64,000 bases of DNA from Flavobacterium laiguense (lineage in GTDB: Bacteria > Bacteroidota > Bacteroidia > Flavobacteriales > Flavobacteriaceae): positions 62,001 through 126,000 of the forward strand of contig NZ_QCZH01000007.1 of the NCBI RefSeq assembly GCF_003097655.1, read 5' to 3'. A program made the position numbers and the translations under genes. The notes under the pieces are model-generated. The model had not been told where the DNA came from. It worked only from the letters and a program-made list of their open reading frames with translations, and ran no database searches. Below are positions 53,346 to 62,785 of the stretch, piece by piece; position 1 is the stretch's first letter, and each line of letters begins with the position of its first letter.

Positions 53346-53867
53346 ATGAAGATTATAGCCTTCGGAGGAAGTCCCAGTAAAAACTCTATTAATAAAAAAT
53401 TAGCGACTTACGCATCTAGTTTATTTGAAAATGCCCAAGTTGAAGTTTTGGATTTAAATGATTATGAAATGCCGTTATTCAGCGTTGATAAGGAAGTAAT
53501 AATTGGCCAGCATACTTTGGCGAAAGCATTTTTAGAAAAAATAGCCACTGCCGATCTTTTGATAGTTTCACTTGCCGAAAATAACGGAAATTACAGTGCT
53601 GCTTTCAAAAACACAGTGGATTGGTGCTCCAGAATAAACGGAAAAATTTTTCAGGGAAAACCAATGTTATTGATGGCTACTTCGCCAGGAGCGAGGGGTG
53701 GGACAAGTGTTCTTGAGATTGCCAAAAATAATTTTCCGCGTTTTGCAACCGAAATTAAAGCTGTTTTTTCATTGCCTAGTTTTGATGATAATTTTGATAT
53801 TGAATCGAATGTTATTTCAAATCCAGAATTGGATAAACAATTGAAAGAGATTGTTGCCAATTTTTAA
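53346..53867 (+). CDS. NAD(P)H-dependent FMN reductase-like flavoprotein
   Basis: The 173-residue protein has the flavodoxin-like fold of PF03358: FGGSPSKNSINKKLATYASSL (phosphate-binding loop), DLLIVSLAENNGNYSAAFKNTVDW, and FQGKPMLLMATSPGARGG. It probably reduces FMN or quinones with NAD(P)H. It is a single gene in the cytoplasm and no partner monooxygenase is nearby. Confidence 0.88.
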   Translation: MKIIAFGGSPSKNSINKKLATYASSLFENAQVEVLDLNDYEMPLFSVDKEVIIGQHTLAKAFLEKIATADLLIVSLAENNGNYSAAFKNTVDWCSRINGKIFQGKPMLLMATSPGARGGTSVLEIAKNNFPRFATEIKAVFSLPSFDDNFDIESNVISNPELDKQLKEIVANF

Positions 53868-53960
53868 ATGGCAATATTAATTTCAATGGCAATGGCAATA
53901 TCAATGGAAAAGGGAATTTTAGAAAAAATCTAAATTCTGCAATCTACAATCTAAAATTTC
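53868..53960. repeat. CAATGG-type and 'CAATCTAAAAT' low-complexity repeats
   Basis: Units such as AATGGCAATATCAATGG and CTGCAATCTACAATCTAAAA follow the FMN reductase stop. The same styles occur at 12541-12707 and in the tail of the gene at 35149-35502. Confidence 0.55.
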
Positions 53961-54098
53961 GCCTGTCAATATCATTCTTAATAACTTTGCTGACTACTTC
54001 TTTTTAATTTTATCGATTTGCACTACATTAGCACACTCGAGGTCTTTGTGGAAAGCAAAGACCGAACAGAGCGCAGTTAAATTCGATAAAACCCCAAA

Positions 54099-55964
54099 AT
54101 GTCAGATCAAAATCAATATACCGAAGATAATATCCGTTCTCTCGACTGGAAAGAACATATCCGTATGCGTCCCGGAATGTACATTGGAAAACTCGGAGAT
54201 GGTTCTTCGCCAGATGATGGTATTTATATTTTATTAAAAGAGGTTCTCGACAACTGTATCGATGAATTTGTAATGGGTGCTGGTAAAAACATTGAAGTAA
54301 CCATTAAAGATAAAACGGTTACCGTTCGTGATTATGGACGTGGAATCCCATTGGGGAAGGTAATTGATGTCGTTTCCAAAATGAACACGGGTGGTAAATA
54401 CGATTCATTGGCGTTCAAAAAATCAGTTGGATTGAATGGAGTCGGGACAAAAGCGGTGAATGCGTTGTCTCATTATTTTCGTGTAGAATCTGTTCGTGAT
54501 GACAAACAAAAAGCAGCGGAGTTTTCAGGTGGAAATCTGGTTCTCGAAGAGGATGTTATTGAAACCACGAAGAGAAAAGGTACCAAAGTGTCTTTTATTC
54601 CAGATGAGACGATCTTTAAAAATTATAAATTCAGGTTTGAGTATGTCATCAAAATGCTCAAAAACTATTGTTATTTGAACAATGGGTTGACGATCATTTT
54701 TAACGGAGAAAAATATTATTCAGAAAACGGTCTTAAAGATTTATTAGAAGAAACCATTCATGCTGATGATTTAGAGTATCCAATTATTCACCTCAAAGGG
54801 GATGATATCGAGATGGCTTTAACGCATAGCAAAACTCAATATAGCGAAGAATACCACTCCTTTGTAAACGGACAAAACACCACGCAAGGAGGAACGCATC
54901 TTGCGGCCTATCGTGAAGCGATTGTAAAAACGATAAGAGAGTTTTATAATAAAAGCTTTGAAGCTTCGGATGTACGTAAATCGGTAGTGAGTGCGATAAG
55001 CATCAAAGTAATGGAGCCTGTTTTTGAGTCGCAAACCAAAACTAAATTGGGATCGACAGATATGGGTTCTGAACCAGGGATGCCTTCGGTTCGTACGTTT
55101 GTAAATGATTTTGTAAAAACAAAATTAGATAATTATTTGCACAAGCATCCAGCGACTGCAGATGCCTTGTTGCGAAAAATTCTCCAAGCCGAACGCGAAC
55201 GAAAAGAATTATCAGGAATTCGTAAACTAGCCACAGATCGCGCCAAGAAAGCGAATCTGCACAATAAAAAATTAAGGGATTGCCGTGCGCATCTTCCGGA
55301 CACCAAAAACGCTAGGAACTTAGAAAGTACTTTGTTTATTACCGAGGGGGATTCGGCTTCCGGGTCGATTACAAAATCTCGTGATGTAAATACCCAAGCG
55401 GTTTTTAGTTTGCGTGGTAAGCCTTTGAACTCCTATGGAATGAGCAAAAAAATTGTGTATGAAAATGAGGAATTCAACTTATTGCAAGCGGCTTTGGATA
55501 TTGAGGACGGATTAGAAAAATTGCGTTACAATAACATCGTAATCGCAACCGATGCCGATGTCGATGGAATGCACATCCGTTTGCTGTTGATTACTTTTTT
55601 CCTGCAGTTTTTTCCTGAATTAATCAAAGAAGGGCATTTGTATATTTTGCAAACACCACTTTTTAGAGTTCGGAACAAGAAAGAAACTATTTATTGCTAT
55701 TCTGAAGAAGAACGTAGAGACGCTATAGAAAAACTAAAACCAAAACCGGAAATCACTCGATTTAAGGGATTAGGAGAGATTTCACCAGATGAGTTCAAGA
55801 ATTTTATTGGAGAAACGATTCGCTTGGATCCTATTATGATGGATAAAAACACTTCTATCGAACAGTTATTATCGTTTTATATGGGTAAAAACACTCCTGA
55901 TAGACAAGAATTTATCATCAAGAATTTGAAAGTGGAGTTGGATGTTTTGGAAGAAGTGAAATAA
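54099..55964 (+). CDS. parE: DNA topoisomerase IV subunit B
   Basis: The 621-residue protein is a type IIA topoisomerase ATPase subunit. It has the GHKL ATP site ([38 protein letters not shown]), a transducer domain, and the TOPRIM metal site ([20 protein letters not shown]). At 621 residues it lacks the GyrB-specific insertion and matches ParE size. It opens an operon with the YhcG-type nuclease gene and parC. The role is decatenation of daughter chromosomes in the cytoplasm. Upstream leader sequence and start ATG are well placed. Confidence 0.95.
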   Translation: MSDQNQYTEDNIRSLDWKEHIRMRPGMYIGKLGDGSSPDDGIYILLKEVLDNCIDEFVMGAGKNIEVTIKDKTVTVRDYGRGIPLGKVIDVVSKMNTGGKYDSLAFKKSVGLNGVGTKAVNALSHYFRVESVRDDKQKAAEFSGGNLVLEEDVIETTKRKGTKVSFIPDETIFKNYKFRFEYVIKMLKNYCYLNNGLTIIFNGEKYYSENGLKDLLEETIHADDLEYPIIHLKGDDIEMALTHSKTQYSEEYHSFVNGQNTTQGGTHLAAYREAIVKTIREFYNKSFEASDVRKSVVSAISIKVMEPVFESQTKTKLGSTDMGSEPGMPSVRTFVNDFVKTKLDNYLHKHPATADALLRKILQAERERKELSGIRKLATDRAKKANLHNKKLRDCRAHLPDTKNARNLESTLFITEGDSASGSITKSRDVNTQAVFSLRGKPLNSYGMSKKIVYENEEFNLLQAALDIEDGLEKLRYNNIVIATDADVDGMHIRLLLITFFLQFFPELIKEGHLYILQTPLFRVRNKKETIYCYSEEERRDAIEKLKPKPEITRFKGLGEISPDEFKNFIGETIRLDPIMMDKNTSIEQLLSFYMGKNTPDRQEFIIKNLKVELDVLEEVK

Positions 55965-55982
55965 TGTAGAAAGGTTTATATA

Positions 55983-57089
55983 GTGTCAGAAAATATTCAA
56001 AATAAAGCTTTATTCTCTCAAGTTGTCGAACTATTGCAAAATGCTCGACAACAGGTTTTTCGTACCGTAAATTCAACAATGGTTTACACCTATTTTGAAA
56101 TAGGAAGAATGATTGTAGAAGAAGAGCAAAACGGAAAAGACAGGGCCGAATATGGAAAGAAACTATTAAAAGGTCTTTCTGAACAGTTGACTAATGAGTT
56201 TGGGAAAGGGTTTTCTGTCGAAAATCTTGACCGAATGAGAAAATTTTATAAAATATATTCAATTTCGTCATCAGTGATGACGAAATTGAATCTTGAGAAA
56301 TCCGCAACAGTGTATCAGATTTCTCAAGATTCAATTTTCCAGTCGCTGACTGGGGAATTTGAAAGTCAAAAAGCGCAGTTGTTGATTTCGTTTTTTAAAT
56401 TGACTTGGACGCATTATATTTTCTTAATGCGAATTGACGACATAAACGAAAGACGTTTTTATGAAATTGAATCAGAAAAATACAATTGGAGTGTTCGAGA
56501 GTTAAAACGCCAATATGATTCGGCACTTTATACACGATTGGCTTTAAGCCGAGATAAAGAAGGAATTTTAAAACTTTCCGAGAAAGGTCAGATTATAGAG
56601 AAACCAAAAGATATTATCAAAGATCCCTATATTTTGGAGTTTTTAGGATTGCCTGAATTACATCAATATTCTGAATCGGAGTTGGAAGAAGAAATTATCA
56701 ATAAATTAGAGCATTTTTTATTAGAATTAGGCCACGGTTTTACTTTTGTAGCCAGACAAAACAGAATTACTTTTGATGATAAACATTTCCGAATCGATTT
56801 GGTTTTTTATAACCGAATATTGAAATGTTTTGTTCTAATTGATTTAAAAATAGGAGAATTAAAACACCAAGATTTAGGACAAATGCAAATGTATGTCAAT
56901 TATTACGACAGAGAAATGTGTTTGGAAGATGAAAACAAAACCATAGGAATTGTGCTTTGTCAAAACAAAAGTGATTTGGTAGTAGAATACACGTTGCCTG
57001 AAAATAACGAGCAAATATTTGCCAGTAAATACAAAACAATTCTGCCAAGCAGAGAAGATTTAATACAATTAATTTCGGAATCAAAATAA
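55983..57089 (+). CDS. YhcG/DUF1016-type PDDEXK nuclease-fold protein, embedded in the topoisomerase IV operon
   Basis: The 368-residue protein starts with GTG (MSENIQNKALFSQVVELLQNARQQVFRTVN). It carries DUF1016_N (about 5-150; TYFEIGRMIVEEEQNGKDRAEYGKKLLKGLSEQL, SWxxTHY-like TWTHYIFLMRI) and the YhcG_C PDDEXK domain (about 190-345). The latter has the active-site set RIDLVFYNRILKCFVLIDLKIG (D, then D-x-K instead of the usual E-x-K) and DLGQMQMYVNYYD. The nuclease fold is known in this family, but its target is poorly defined. It begins 18 bases after parE and its stop codon directly abuts the parC start, so it is fully integrated in the operon. A stretch with three hairpins lies inside its N-domain (56257-56353). 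Confidence 0.9.
   Translation: MSENIQNKALFSQVVELLQNARQQVFRTVNSTMVYTYFEIGRMIVEEEQNGKDRAEYGKKLLKGLSEQLTNEFGKGFSVENLDRMRKFYKIYSISSSVMTKLNLEKSATVYQISQDSIFQSLTGEFESQKAQLLISFFKLTWTHYIFLMRIDDINERRFYEIESEKYNWSVRELKRQYDSALYTRLALSRDKEGILKLSEKGQIIEKPKDIIKDPYILEFLGLPELHQYSESELEEEIINKLEHFLLELGHGFTFVARQNRITFDDKHFRIDLVFYNRILKCFVLIDLKIGELKHQDLGQMQMYVNYYDREMCLEDENKTIGIVLCQNKSDLVVEYTLPENNEQIFASKYKTILPSREDLIQLISESK
56257..56353. repeat. three successive inverted repeats inside the nuclease gene
   Basis: The first is a 17-bp perfect stem with a one-base centre (ATTCAATTTCGTCATCA, g, TGATGACGAAATTGAAT; 56257-56291). The second is a 20-bp perfect stem (56283-56302 with 56318-56337, 15-base loop). The third is CCAGTC-gct-GACTGG (56339-56353). 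They fall in a family-variable part of DUF1016_N (ISSSVMTKLNLEKSATVYQ to LTGEFESQK). Confidence 0.9.
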
Positions 57090-59819
57090 ATGAAAGACGA
57101 AGAAGACGATAACATAATTCCAGCAAACGAAGAAAATAATTCAGAAGATCATTCTAATGATGACAATCAAGATGATAATGATTCTGATGAAATTATTGAA
57201 GTAGAAGCCAAGCATTTTGAAGGGCAACATTTTTACGAAAATGATGAGGATGAAAATGATACCATTACCAAAGTTACAGGAATGTACAAAGATTGGTTTT
57301 TGGATTATGCTTCCTATGTAATTCTGGAGCGTGCCGTTCCTGCGATTGAGGATGGTTTCAAACCCGTACAGCGAAGAATCATGCACTCTTTGAAAGAGTT
57401 GGATGACGGCCGTTACAATAAAGTTGCCAATGTAGTTGGGCACACTATGCAGTATCACCCACACGGGGATCAGAGTATTGGTGATGCGATGGTTCAAATT
57501 GGTCAGAAAGAATTATTGATTGATTGTCAAGGAAACTGGGGTAATATCTTAACGGGTGACGGAGCTGCAGCTTCCCGTTATATTGAGGCGCGTTTGTCTA
57601 AATTCGCTTTGGAAGTATTGTATTCTCCAAAAATCACCGACTGGGGTGTTTCTTATGATGGACGTCGTGCCGAACCGAATAACTTACCCGTAAAATTCCC
57701 ATTATTACTGGCTTCTGGAGCTGAGGGAATTGCTGTAGGTCTTTCGACAAAAGTGTTGCCTCATAATTTTAATGAGTTGATAGATTCCTCTATTAAAATT
57801 CTGAAAGGAAAACCATTTACGTTATATCCCGATTTCTTGACACAAGGTATAGCCGATGTGTCGAATTATAATGATGGATTGCGTGGTGGTCGTGTTCGGG
57901 TTCGTGCCAAGATTGGTCAATTTGACAAAAATACGTTGGTGATTACACAGATTCCGTTTTCGACCAATACGACGACTTTGATTGACAGTATTTTGAAAGC
58001 CAACGATAAAGGTAAAATCAAAATCAAAAAAATTGAAGATAATACCGCTGCGGAAGTAGAGATCTTAATTCATCTTTTTCCAGGGGTTTCTCCGGATAAA
58101 ACTATTGATGCCTTGTTTGCTTTCACGGCTTGCGAAACTTCGGTGGCGCCATTGGGTTGTGTGATCGAGGATAACAAACCGTTGTTTATCGGGGTTTCTG
58201 ATATGTTGAAAATTTCAACAAACCGAACTGTTCAGCTTTTGAAAAGTGAACTCGAGATTCAATTGAGTGAACTCGAAGAACAATGGCATTTTCTTTCTTT
58301 GGAACGTATTTTTATCGAAAATAAAATCTACCGTGATATTGAGGATAAAACGACTCGGGAAGATGTAATAAAGGCTGTTGATGATGGATTAAAACCGTTT
58401 ACTCAAAATTTGAAACGCGCTGTAACCGAAGAAGATATTTTGAGGTTATTGGATATTCGAATTATGCGTATTTCGAAATTCGACAGCAATAAAGCACAGG
58501 ATAAAATCGAAGCTTTAGAAGGTAGCATTGAGCAAGTAAAATATGATTTGGACCATATAATCGATTTTGCGATAGCATACTTTACCCGATTAAAAGAGAA
58601 ATACGGAAAAGGTAGGGAACGCCAAACCGAGTTGCGTATTTTTGATGATATCGAAGCTACGAAAGTTGTTTTAAGAAACACCAAATTATACGTAAATAGA
58701 GAAGAAGGCTTTGTAGGTACAAGCTTGAAAAAAGACGAATACGTTACCGATTGTTCCGATATTGACGATGTAATTGTTTTTCTTCGAGATGGGAAAATGA
58801 TGATTACTAAAGTCGATGCCAAAACCTTTGTTGGGAAAGACATTATTCATATTGCCATTTTTGACAAAAGTGATAAACGTACCATTTATAATATGATTTA
58901 CCGCGACGGAAAATCAGGCCCATCGTATATCAAGCGATTCAATGTTTCGGGCGTTACTCGTGACAAATCGTATGATTTGACCAATGAAACTGCGGGTTCA
59001 CAAACCTTGTATTTTTCTTGTAATCCGAATGGAGAAGCTGAGGTAATCACGATTTTATTACGTCAAGTGGGAAGTGTTAAAAAATTGAAATTCGACATTG
59101 ACTTTGCTGCTTTGGCCATTAAAGGACGTGCTTCCAAAGGGAATCTGGTAACCAAATATCCAATCAAGAAAATCGAATTGAAGGAGAAAGGAATCTCAAC
59201 GTTATTGCCAAGAAAGGTTTGGTTTGATGATACTGTACAACGATTGAACGTAGACGCTAGGGGAGAGTTGTTGGGCGAATTTAGGCCGAGCGACAAAATT
59301 TTAGTGATTTCGCAAGCTGGAAAAATAAAAGTCATTACGCCCGAATTGACAACACACTTTGATGAAGATATGATTGTTTTAGAAAAATGGGTTCCTAAAA
59401 AACCAATTTCCGCTATTTATTATGATGGTGATAAAGAGAGATATTATATCAAACGTTTCTTGGTAGAAACCGAAAATAAAGAGGAAAGTTTTATTACCGA
59501 GCATCCTAATTCGAGATTAGAAATCGTAGCAACGGATTATCGTCCTGTAGCCGAATTAGTTTTCACGAAGGTAAAAGGAGTTCAAAAAGAAAATATGACC
59601 GTAGATATTGAGTCTTTCATTGCCGTAAAAGGATTTAAAGCCCTTGGAAATCAATTGACAACGGATAAGTTGAAACAAGTGAATTTATTAGAACCCTTAC
59701 CGTATGAAGCTCCTGAGGAAATTATTCCGGAAGAAATAGAAGTACAAGACGAAACCAATGCTGATGATGCTGACATTCATCTGGATGATGATGGTCAGGT
59801 TACTTTAAGTTTAGAATAA
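57090..59819 (+). CDS. parC: DNA topoisomerase IV subunit A
   Basis: The 909-residue protein carries an acidic N-terminal extension (about residues 1-65, nearly all D/E/N). The GyrA/ParC breakage domain follows (YASYVILERAVPAIEDGFKPVQRRIMHSL), with catalytic tyrosine Y164 in GAAASRYIEARLSK. A long coiled-coil and a C-terminal beta-propeller (about 540-880) complete it. It starts exactly after the TAA of the nuclease gene. With ParE it forms topoisomerase IV. The acidic leader is common in Bacteroidota ParC and is not a sign of damage. A strong terminator follows. Confidence 0.94.
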   Translation: MKDEEDDNIIPANEENNSEDHSNDDNQDDNDSDEIIEVEAKHFEGQHFYENDEDENDTITKVTGMYKDWFLDYASYVILERAVPAIEDGFKPVQRRIMHSLKELDDGRYNKVANVVGHTMQYHPHGDQSIGDAMVQIGQKELLIDCQGNWGNILTGDGAAASRYIEARLSKFALEVLYSPKITDWGVSYDGRRAEPNNLPVKFPLLLASGAEGIAVGLSTKVLPHNFNELIDSSIKILKGKPFTLYPDFLTQGIADVSNYNDGLRGGRVRVRAKIGQFDKNTLVITQIPFSTNTTTLIDSILKANDKGKIKIKKIEDNTAAEVEILIHLFPGVSPDKTIDALFAFTACETSVAPLGCVIEDNKPLFIGVSDMLKISTNRTVQLLKSELEIQLSELEEQWHFLSLERIFIENKIYRDIEDKTTREDVIKAVDDGLKPFTQNLKRAVTEEDILRLLDIRIMRISKFDSNKAQDKIEALEGSIEQVKYDLDHIIDFAIAYFTRLKEKYGKGRERQTELRIFDDIEATKVVLRNTKLYVNREEGFVGTSLKKDEYVTDCSDIDDVIVFLRDGKMMITKVDAKTFVGKDIIHIAIFDKSDKRTIYNMIYRDGKSGPSYIKRFNVSGVTRDKSYDLTNETAGSQTLYFSCNPNGEAEVITILLRQVGSVKKLKFDIDFAALAIKGRASKGNLVTKYPIKKIELKEKGISTLLPRKVWFDDTVQRLNVDARGELLGEFRPSDKILVISQAGKIKVITPELTTHFDEDMIVLEKWVPKKPISAIYYDGDKERYYIKRFLVETENKEESFITEHPNSRLEIVATDYRPVAELVFTKVKGVQKENMTVDIESFIAVKGFKALGNQLTTDKLKQVNLLEPLPYEAPEEIIPEEIEVQDETNADDADIHLDDDGQVTLSLE

Positions 59820-59821
59820 AT

Positions 59822-59863
59822 AAACAAAAAACACCTTTCAAACTTGAAAGGTGTTTTTTGTTT
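59822..59863. terminator. strong bidirectional terminator after parC
   Basis: A 20-bp perfect stem (59822-59841 with 59844-59863) has a 2-base centre and A/T runs on both sides. It serves the convergent parC and small membrane protein genes; its end overlaps the stop of the latter. Confidence 0.92.
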
Positions 59864-60431
59864 AAGAGATGTTTTTTAAGAAATCTAAAAGTTGCATTTC
59901 TTTTTTAATTATTTTCAGGATAAAGTATCCAAAAATGAGCAAGAAACCAAATCCACTTATTAGTATATAGAGGTAAAAACCTTTGGATAAGTTTTCTTTA
60001 AATACGGGTAGTAAGAGTGTGAAACCCACGATATAAGTTACGTATACTATTGGAGTAAGTATATAATGAATTTTTTTTCTCCATTGATAAAATTGATGTG
60101 TCAGTTTACTGTATTCAATTAATGAAACATCTGTTTTGATAGCATTAAATTTTGAGACACTAATTCTTTCTATTAGTATTCGTAGTAAGAGCATTCCAAT
60201 CATTATACTTAAGCCCAAATTTAATGTCGTTTGCATATAGGCATCCATTATAATATAATACGAAATTAATATTAGGGAGGTTAGGCTTAAAATGGCACTA
60301 GTCCAAAAATGATTACGGTTAATTTTTTTAGTATGTGCCTCTGCTTTTTTAATAATGTCATTGGCAGTAGGATTTGAACTGGCTTTAGTTTGCTGATTCC
60401 AAATAGTTTGTAAGTCTTCAAATGTTTTCAT
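59862..60431 (-). CDS. membrane protein encoded with an ECF sigma factor
   Basis: The 189-residue protein has a soluble N-terminus (MKTFEDLQTIWNQQTKASSNPTANDIIKKAEAHTKKINR) and four hydrophobic segments (about 42-62, 68-86, 118-138, 150-172). Its start overlaps the sigma gene by 14 bases. Position and topology fit an anti-sigma or sigma-linked membrane protein, but no ASD/zinc anti-sigma motif is seen, so the role is inferred from context only. Confidence 0.8.
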   Translation of the reverse strand: MKTFEDLQTIWNQQTKASSNPTANDIIKKAEAHTKKINRNHFWTSAILSLTSLILISYYIIMDAYMQTTLNLGLSIMIGMLLLRILIERISVSKFNAIKTDVSLIEYSKLTHQFYQWRKKIHYILTPIVYVTYIVGFTLLLPVFKENLSKGFYLYILISGFGFLLIFGYFILKIIKKEMQLLDFLKNIS

Positions 60432-60912
60432 TTTGTACGCATTGAGTTAAACTTTTTTTAATTCGATGAATTCTAACGCGAAGTGTTTCTTCGGTTATTC
60501 CAACTACTTCTGATATTTCTAGATATTCTATTCCTTCTAAGATCATCAGAATGATCATTTTGTTTGTTTCTTCAAGTTTTTGTATGCATTGATACATTTG
60601 TTGAAGTTGTTCTTCTTTTTCGTTCGAATATGTTTCTGAAATGATTTGAGGTAGAATATCCGTCCTAATTTCTTTTTTGGAGGATGATTTTCGTAAATAA
60701 AGAAGGCAAGTATTTACGGCTATTCTATAAATCCATGTGCTAATACTTGATTCATTTCGGAATTTGTCTAAATTCTCCCATATTTTAATGAAAATATCTT
60801 GAGTAGCGTCAGAAGCTAATGCTATATCTCCACAAAAATAACCTTTGCACAAACGAAACACTTTAGTGTAATGCTTGCTATATATGTCGTTAAATTTTTC
60901 TTTTTTACTCAA
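60418..60912 (-). CDS. ECF-type RNA polymerase sigma factor
   Basis: The 164-residue protein has region 2 (DATQDIFIKIWENLDKFRNESSISTWIYRIAVNTCLLYLRK) and region 4 (LEETNKMIILMILEGIEYLEISEVVGITEETLRVRIHRIKKSL). It appears to start at TTG 60912 (MSKKEKFNDIYSKHYTKVFRLCKGYF), directly behind the stop of the hydrolase gene, which points to translational coupling. It overlaps the downstream membrane protein gene by 14 bases. The regulon is unknown; the first gene of the operon, a periplasmic-type hydrolase, might be an envelope-linked target. Confidence 0.9.
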   Translation of the reverse strand: MSKKEKFNDIYSKHYTKVFRLCKGYFCGDIALASDATQDIFIKIWENLDKFRNESSISTWIYRIAVNTCLLYLRKSSSKKEIRTDILPQIISETYSNEKEEQLQQMYQCIQKLEETNKMIILMILEGIEYLEISEVVGITEETLRVRIHRIKKSLTQCVQNENI

Positions 60913-60913
60913 C

Positions 60914-61750
60914 TTATTGCATTTCTAATTTTACTTTTTCAATAAACCACTCTGGTTGATCAAACATTACAAAATGAGCAGATTTATTTGCATAATAAAT
61001 TTTAACGGATGTTAGGTTTTCAAATTGCGCTTTATATGTTTTTTGTACTGTATTGATATCTGGATATGTTGCTGCTAAAATTACTACTGGTATTTTAATT
61101 TTGGCAATTTCTTTACGTAAATCTAAGTTAAGCATATCAATATAACCATTTACATAGGTTTTTCTATCAGCAATTTTCATCCAATCGTTGATTATTTTTT
61201 GTTTTTCTTCGTTTAAACACATATAAGGAATGGACTTGGAATTCATTTCATTGAATGCATTTTGTTCCATAGTCAGCATCATTTTGCTTTGCGGATTGTC
61301 ATAAGGAATAATGTCTCCTTTGTAATTAGGAATCATCAAAGCTGCTGTTGCGGGTAAAGCATCAACTGCAATTACTTTTTTGAAAAGATCAATTTCTGTT
61401 GATGCTAACCAATAACTTAAAGTCCCACCTAAACTATGACCAATTAATGTGGCTTTTTTTAATTTTTTAATCTTTACATAATAAATTATTTCTTCTTTTA
61501 TTGTTGATAGCCAATGACTTTCAATTGGTGGCACATTACCAAATCCTGCGAATGTAAAAATGTGACATTCATAAGTTTTAGAAAGTTCTGCTACCGTTTC
61601 ATTCCATACTTCGCCTGTGCAACCAAAACCAGGGAGTAATAAAACAGGATCTCCTTTTCCCTTTATTTCTACTTTAAAAGAAGTTTGTGAATAAACAGAT
61701 TTGGAAATAAAAAGTGTAAATAAGATAATTAAAATTAAATTTGTTTTCAT
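60914..61750 (-). CDS. exported alpha/beta hydrolase
   Basis: The 278-residue protein has a signal peptide (MKTNLILIILFTLFISKSVYSQ) and an alpha/beta hydrolase fold: PVLLLPGFGCTGEVWNETV (oxyanion region), the nucleophile elbow LIGHSLGGTLSYWLAS with catalytic serine, the acid near VVILAATYPDIN and the histidine in NKSAHFVMFDQPEWF. It is probably periplasmic. It is the first gene of a three-gene operon with an ECF sigma factor and a membrane protein. Substrate unknown. Confidence 0.88.
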   Translation of the reverse strand: MKTNLILIILFTLFISKSVYSQTSFKVEIKGKGDPVLLLPGFGCTGEVWNETVAELSKTYECHIFTFAGFGNVPPIESHWLSTIKEEIIYYVKIKKLKKATLIGHSLGGTLSYWLASTEIDLFKKVIAVDALPATAALMIPNYKGDIIPYDNPQSKMMLTMEQNAFNEMNSKSIPYMCLNEEKQKIINDWMKIADRKTYVNGYIDMLNLDLRKEIAKIKIPVVILAATYPDINTVQKTYKAQFENLTSVKIYYANKSAHFVMFDQPEWFIEKVKLEMQ

Positions 61751-61919
61751 GATGTTTATTTTTTAGTTTTCCTTTTGATACAGTACTATATTATTTGTTA
61801 CATCAAAAAAACTTTTTTTTCTTAAAATAAAATATAAAAACTTGATATACAGGTTGTTTTGTTGTGGATTTGTAAAACTCAGATTATTTATAGGTTTAAT
61901 TGATACGTCTGGTATATAA

Positions 61920-61949
61920 AAAAAAAGCTCCTGAAAAGGAGCTTTTTTT
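61920..61949. terminator. terminator of the TerC gene
   Basis: AAAAAAAGCTCCT pairs with AGGAGCTTTTTTT. It lies directly after the TerC stop on the minus strand. Confidence 0.9.
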
Positions 61950-61960
61950 ATCAAGAATAA

Positions 61961-62728
61961 TTATTTCTTTTTAGTTTTCATATTTAATATTTCTACGAAT
62001 AGTGAAAACGAAATAGCAAAGTATAAATAACCTTTTGGAACAGGAGTGACATGACTGCCAAAAATAAGTGCGTTTGATAAGTGGGCACTTTCAGTAAGTA
62101 ACATGAATCCGATTAAGATTAAAAAGGATAATCCCAAAATTTGGATAGACGGATGCTTGTTGACAAAATTCCCAACAGGAACCGCAAACTGCATCATAAT
62201 CAGAACGGAAATTATAACTGCAGTAACCATAATATACAAAGCACCTTCAACACCATTGGTCATCCCCACAGCAGTCAAAATACTGTCAAATGAGAAAACC
62301 AAATCGATCATTATAATTTGCAGAATAACACTCTGAAAAGATTTTGTAGCCGCTTTGCCCAATTCTTTTTCTTCGTGACCTTTCTCATCTACTTTCTCTC
62401 GAATTTCATTCGTGCTTTTGTAAATCAAAAACAATCCGCCAAATAGTAATATGAGACTTTGACCTGTAATTCCAGCATGAAACCAACTAAAATCTATTGT
62501 AAACCAAGGTTTTTTCATTTGGGTCAAAAGATTAATTCCAAACAACAATACAATTCGCATAAACATAGCCAAGAACATTCCCAATTTTGTTGCTTTTTTG
62601 CGGTCTTCGATTGCTAATTTTCCAGTTGCAATAGAGATAAAAATGATGTTATCAATACCTAAAACAATTTCAAGAAATGTCAACGTTAACAAGGCAATCC
62701 ACGCATCTGGGTTTAAAAATACTTCCAT
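61961..62728 (-). CDS. TerC-family integral membrane protein
   Basis: The 255-residue protein has about seven membrane helices and the family signatures FLEIVLGIDNIIFISIATGKL near residue 19 and MIDLVFSFDSILTAVGMTN near residue 140, each with a conserved acidic residue (GIDN, SFDS) in the membrane. The C-terminal AHLSNALIFGSHVTPVPKGYLYFAISFSLFVEILNM also matches. TerC proteins are linked to metal (manganese) export and to metal loading of secreted enzymes; tellurite resistance genes proper are absent. It is a single gene. Confidence 0.92.
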   Translation of the reverse strand: MEVFLNPDAWIALLTLTFLEIVLGIDNIIFISIATGKLAIEDRKKATKLGMFLAMFMRIVLLFGINLLTQMKKPWFTIDFSWFHAGITGQSLILLFGGLFLIYKSTNEIREKVDEKGHEEKELGKAATKSFQSVILQIIMIDLVFSFDSILTAVGMTNGVEGALYIMVTAVIISVLIMMQFAVPVGNFVNKHPSIQILGLSFLILIGFMLLTESAHLSNALIFGSHVTPVPKGYLYFAISFSLFVEILNMKTKKK

Positions 62729-62785
62729 TTTATTTTGTTATGTGGTTTAAAATTATGAGTTTATGTAATCTGTAGTCTGAATTCT

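Noticed and set aside
61763-61954. 63-codon minus-strand ORF between the hydrolase and TerC genes
   Set aside because: It runs through the TerC terminator hairpin, is AT-driven in composition and has no recognisable feature.
61961-62728. Tellurite-resistance (ter) operon
   Set aside because: Only a TerC-family protein is present; terABDEZ genes are absent.
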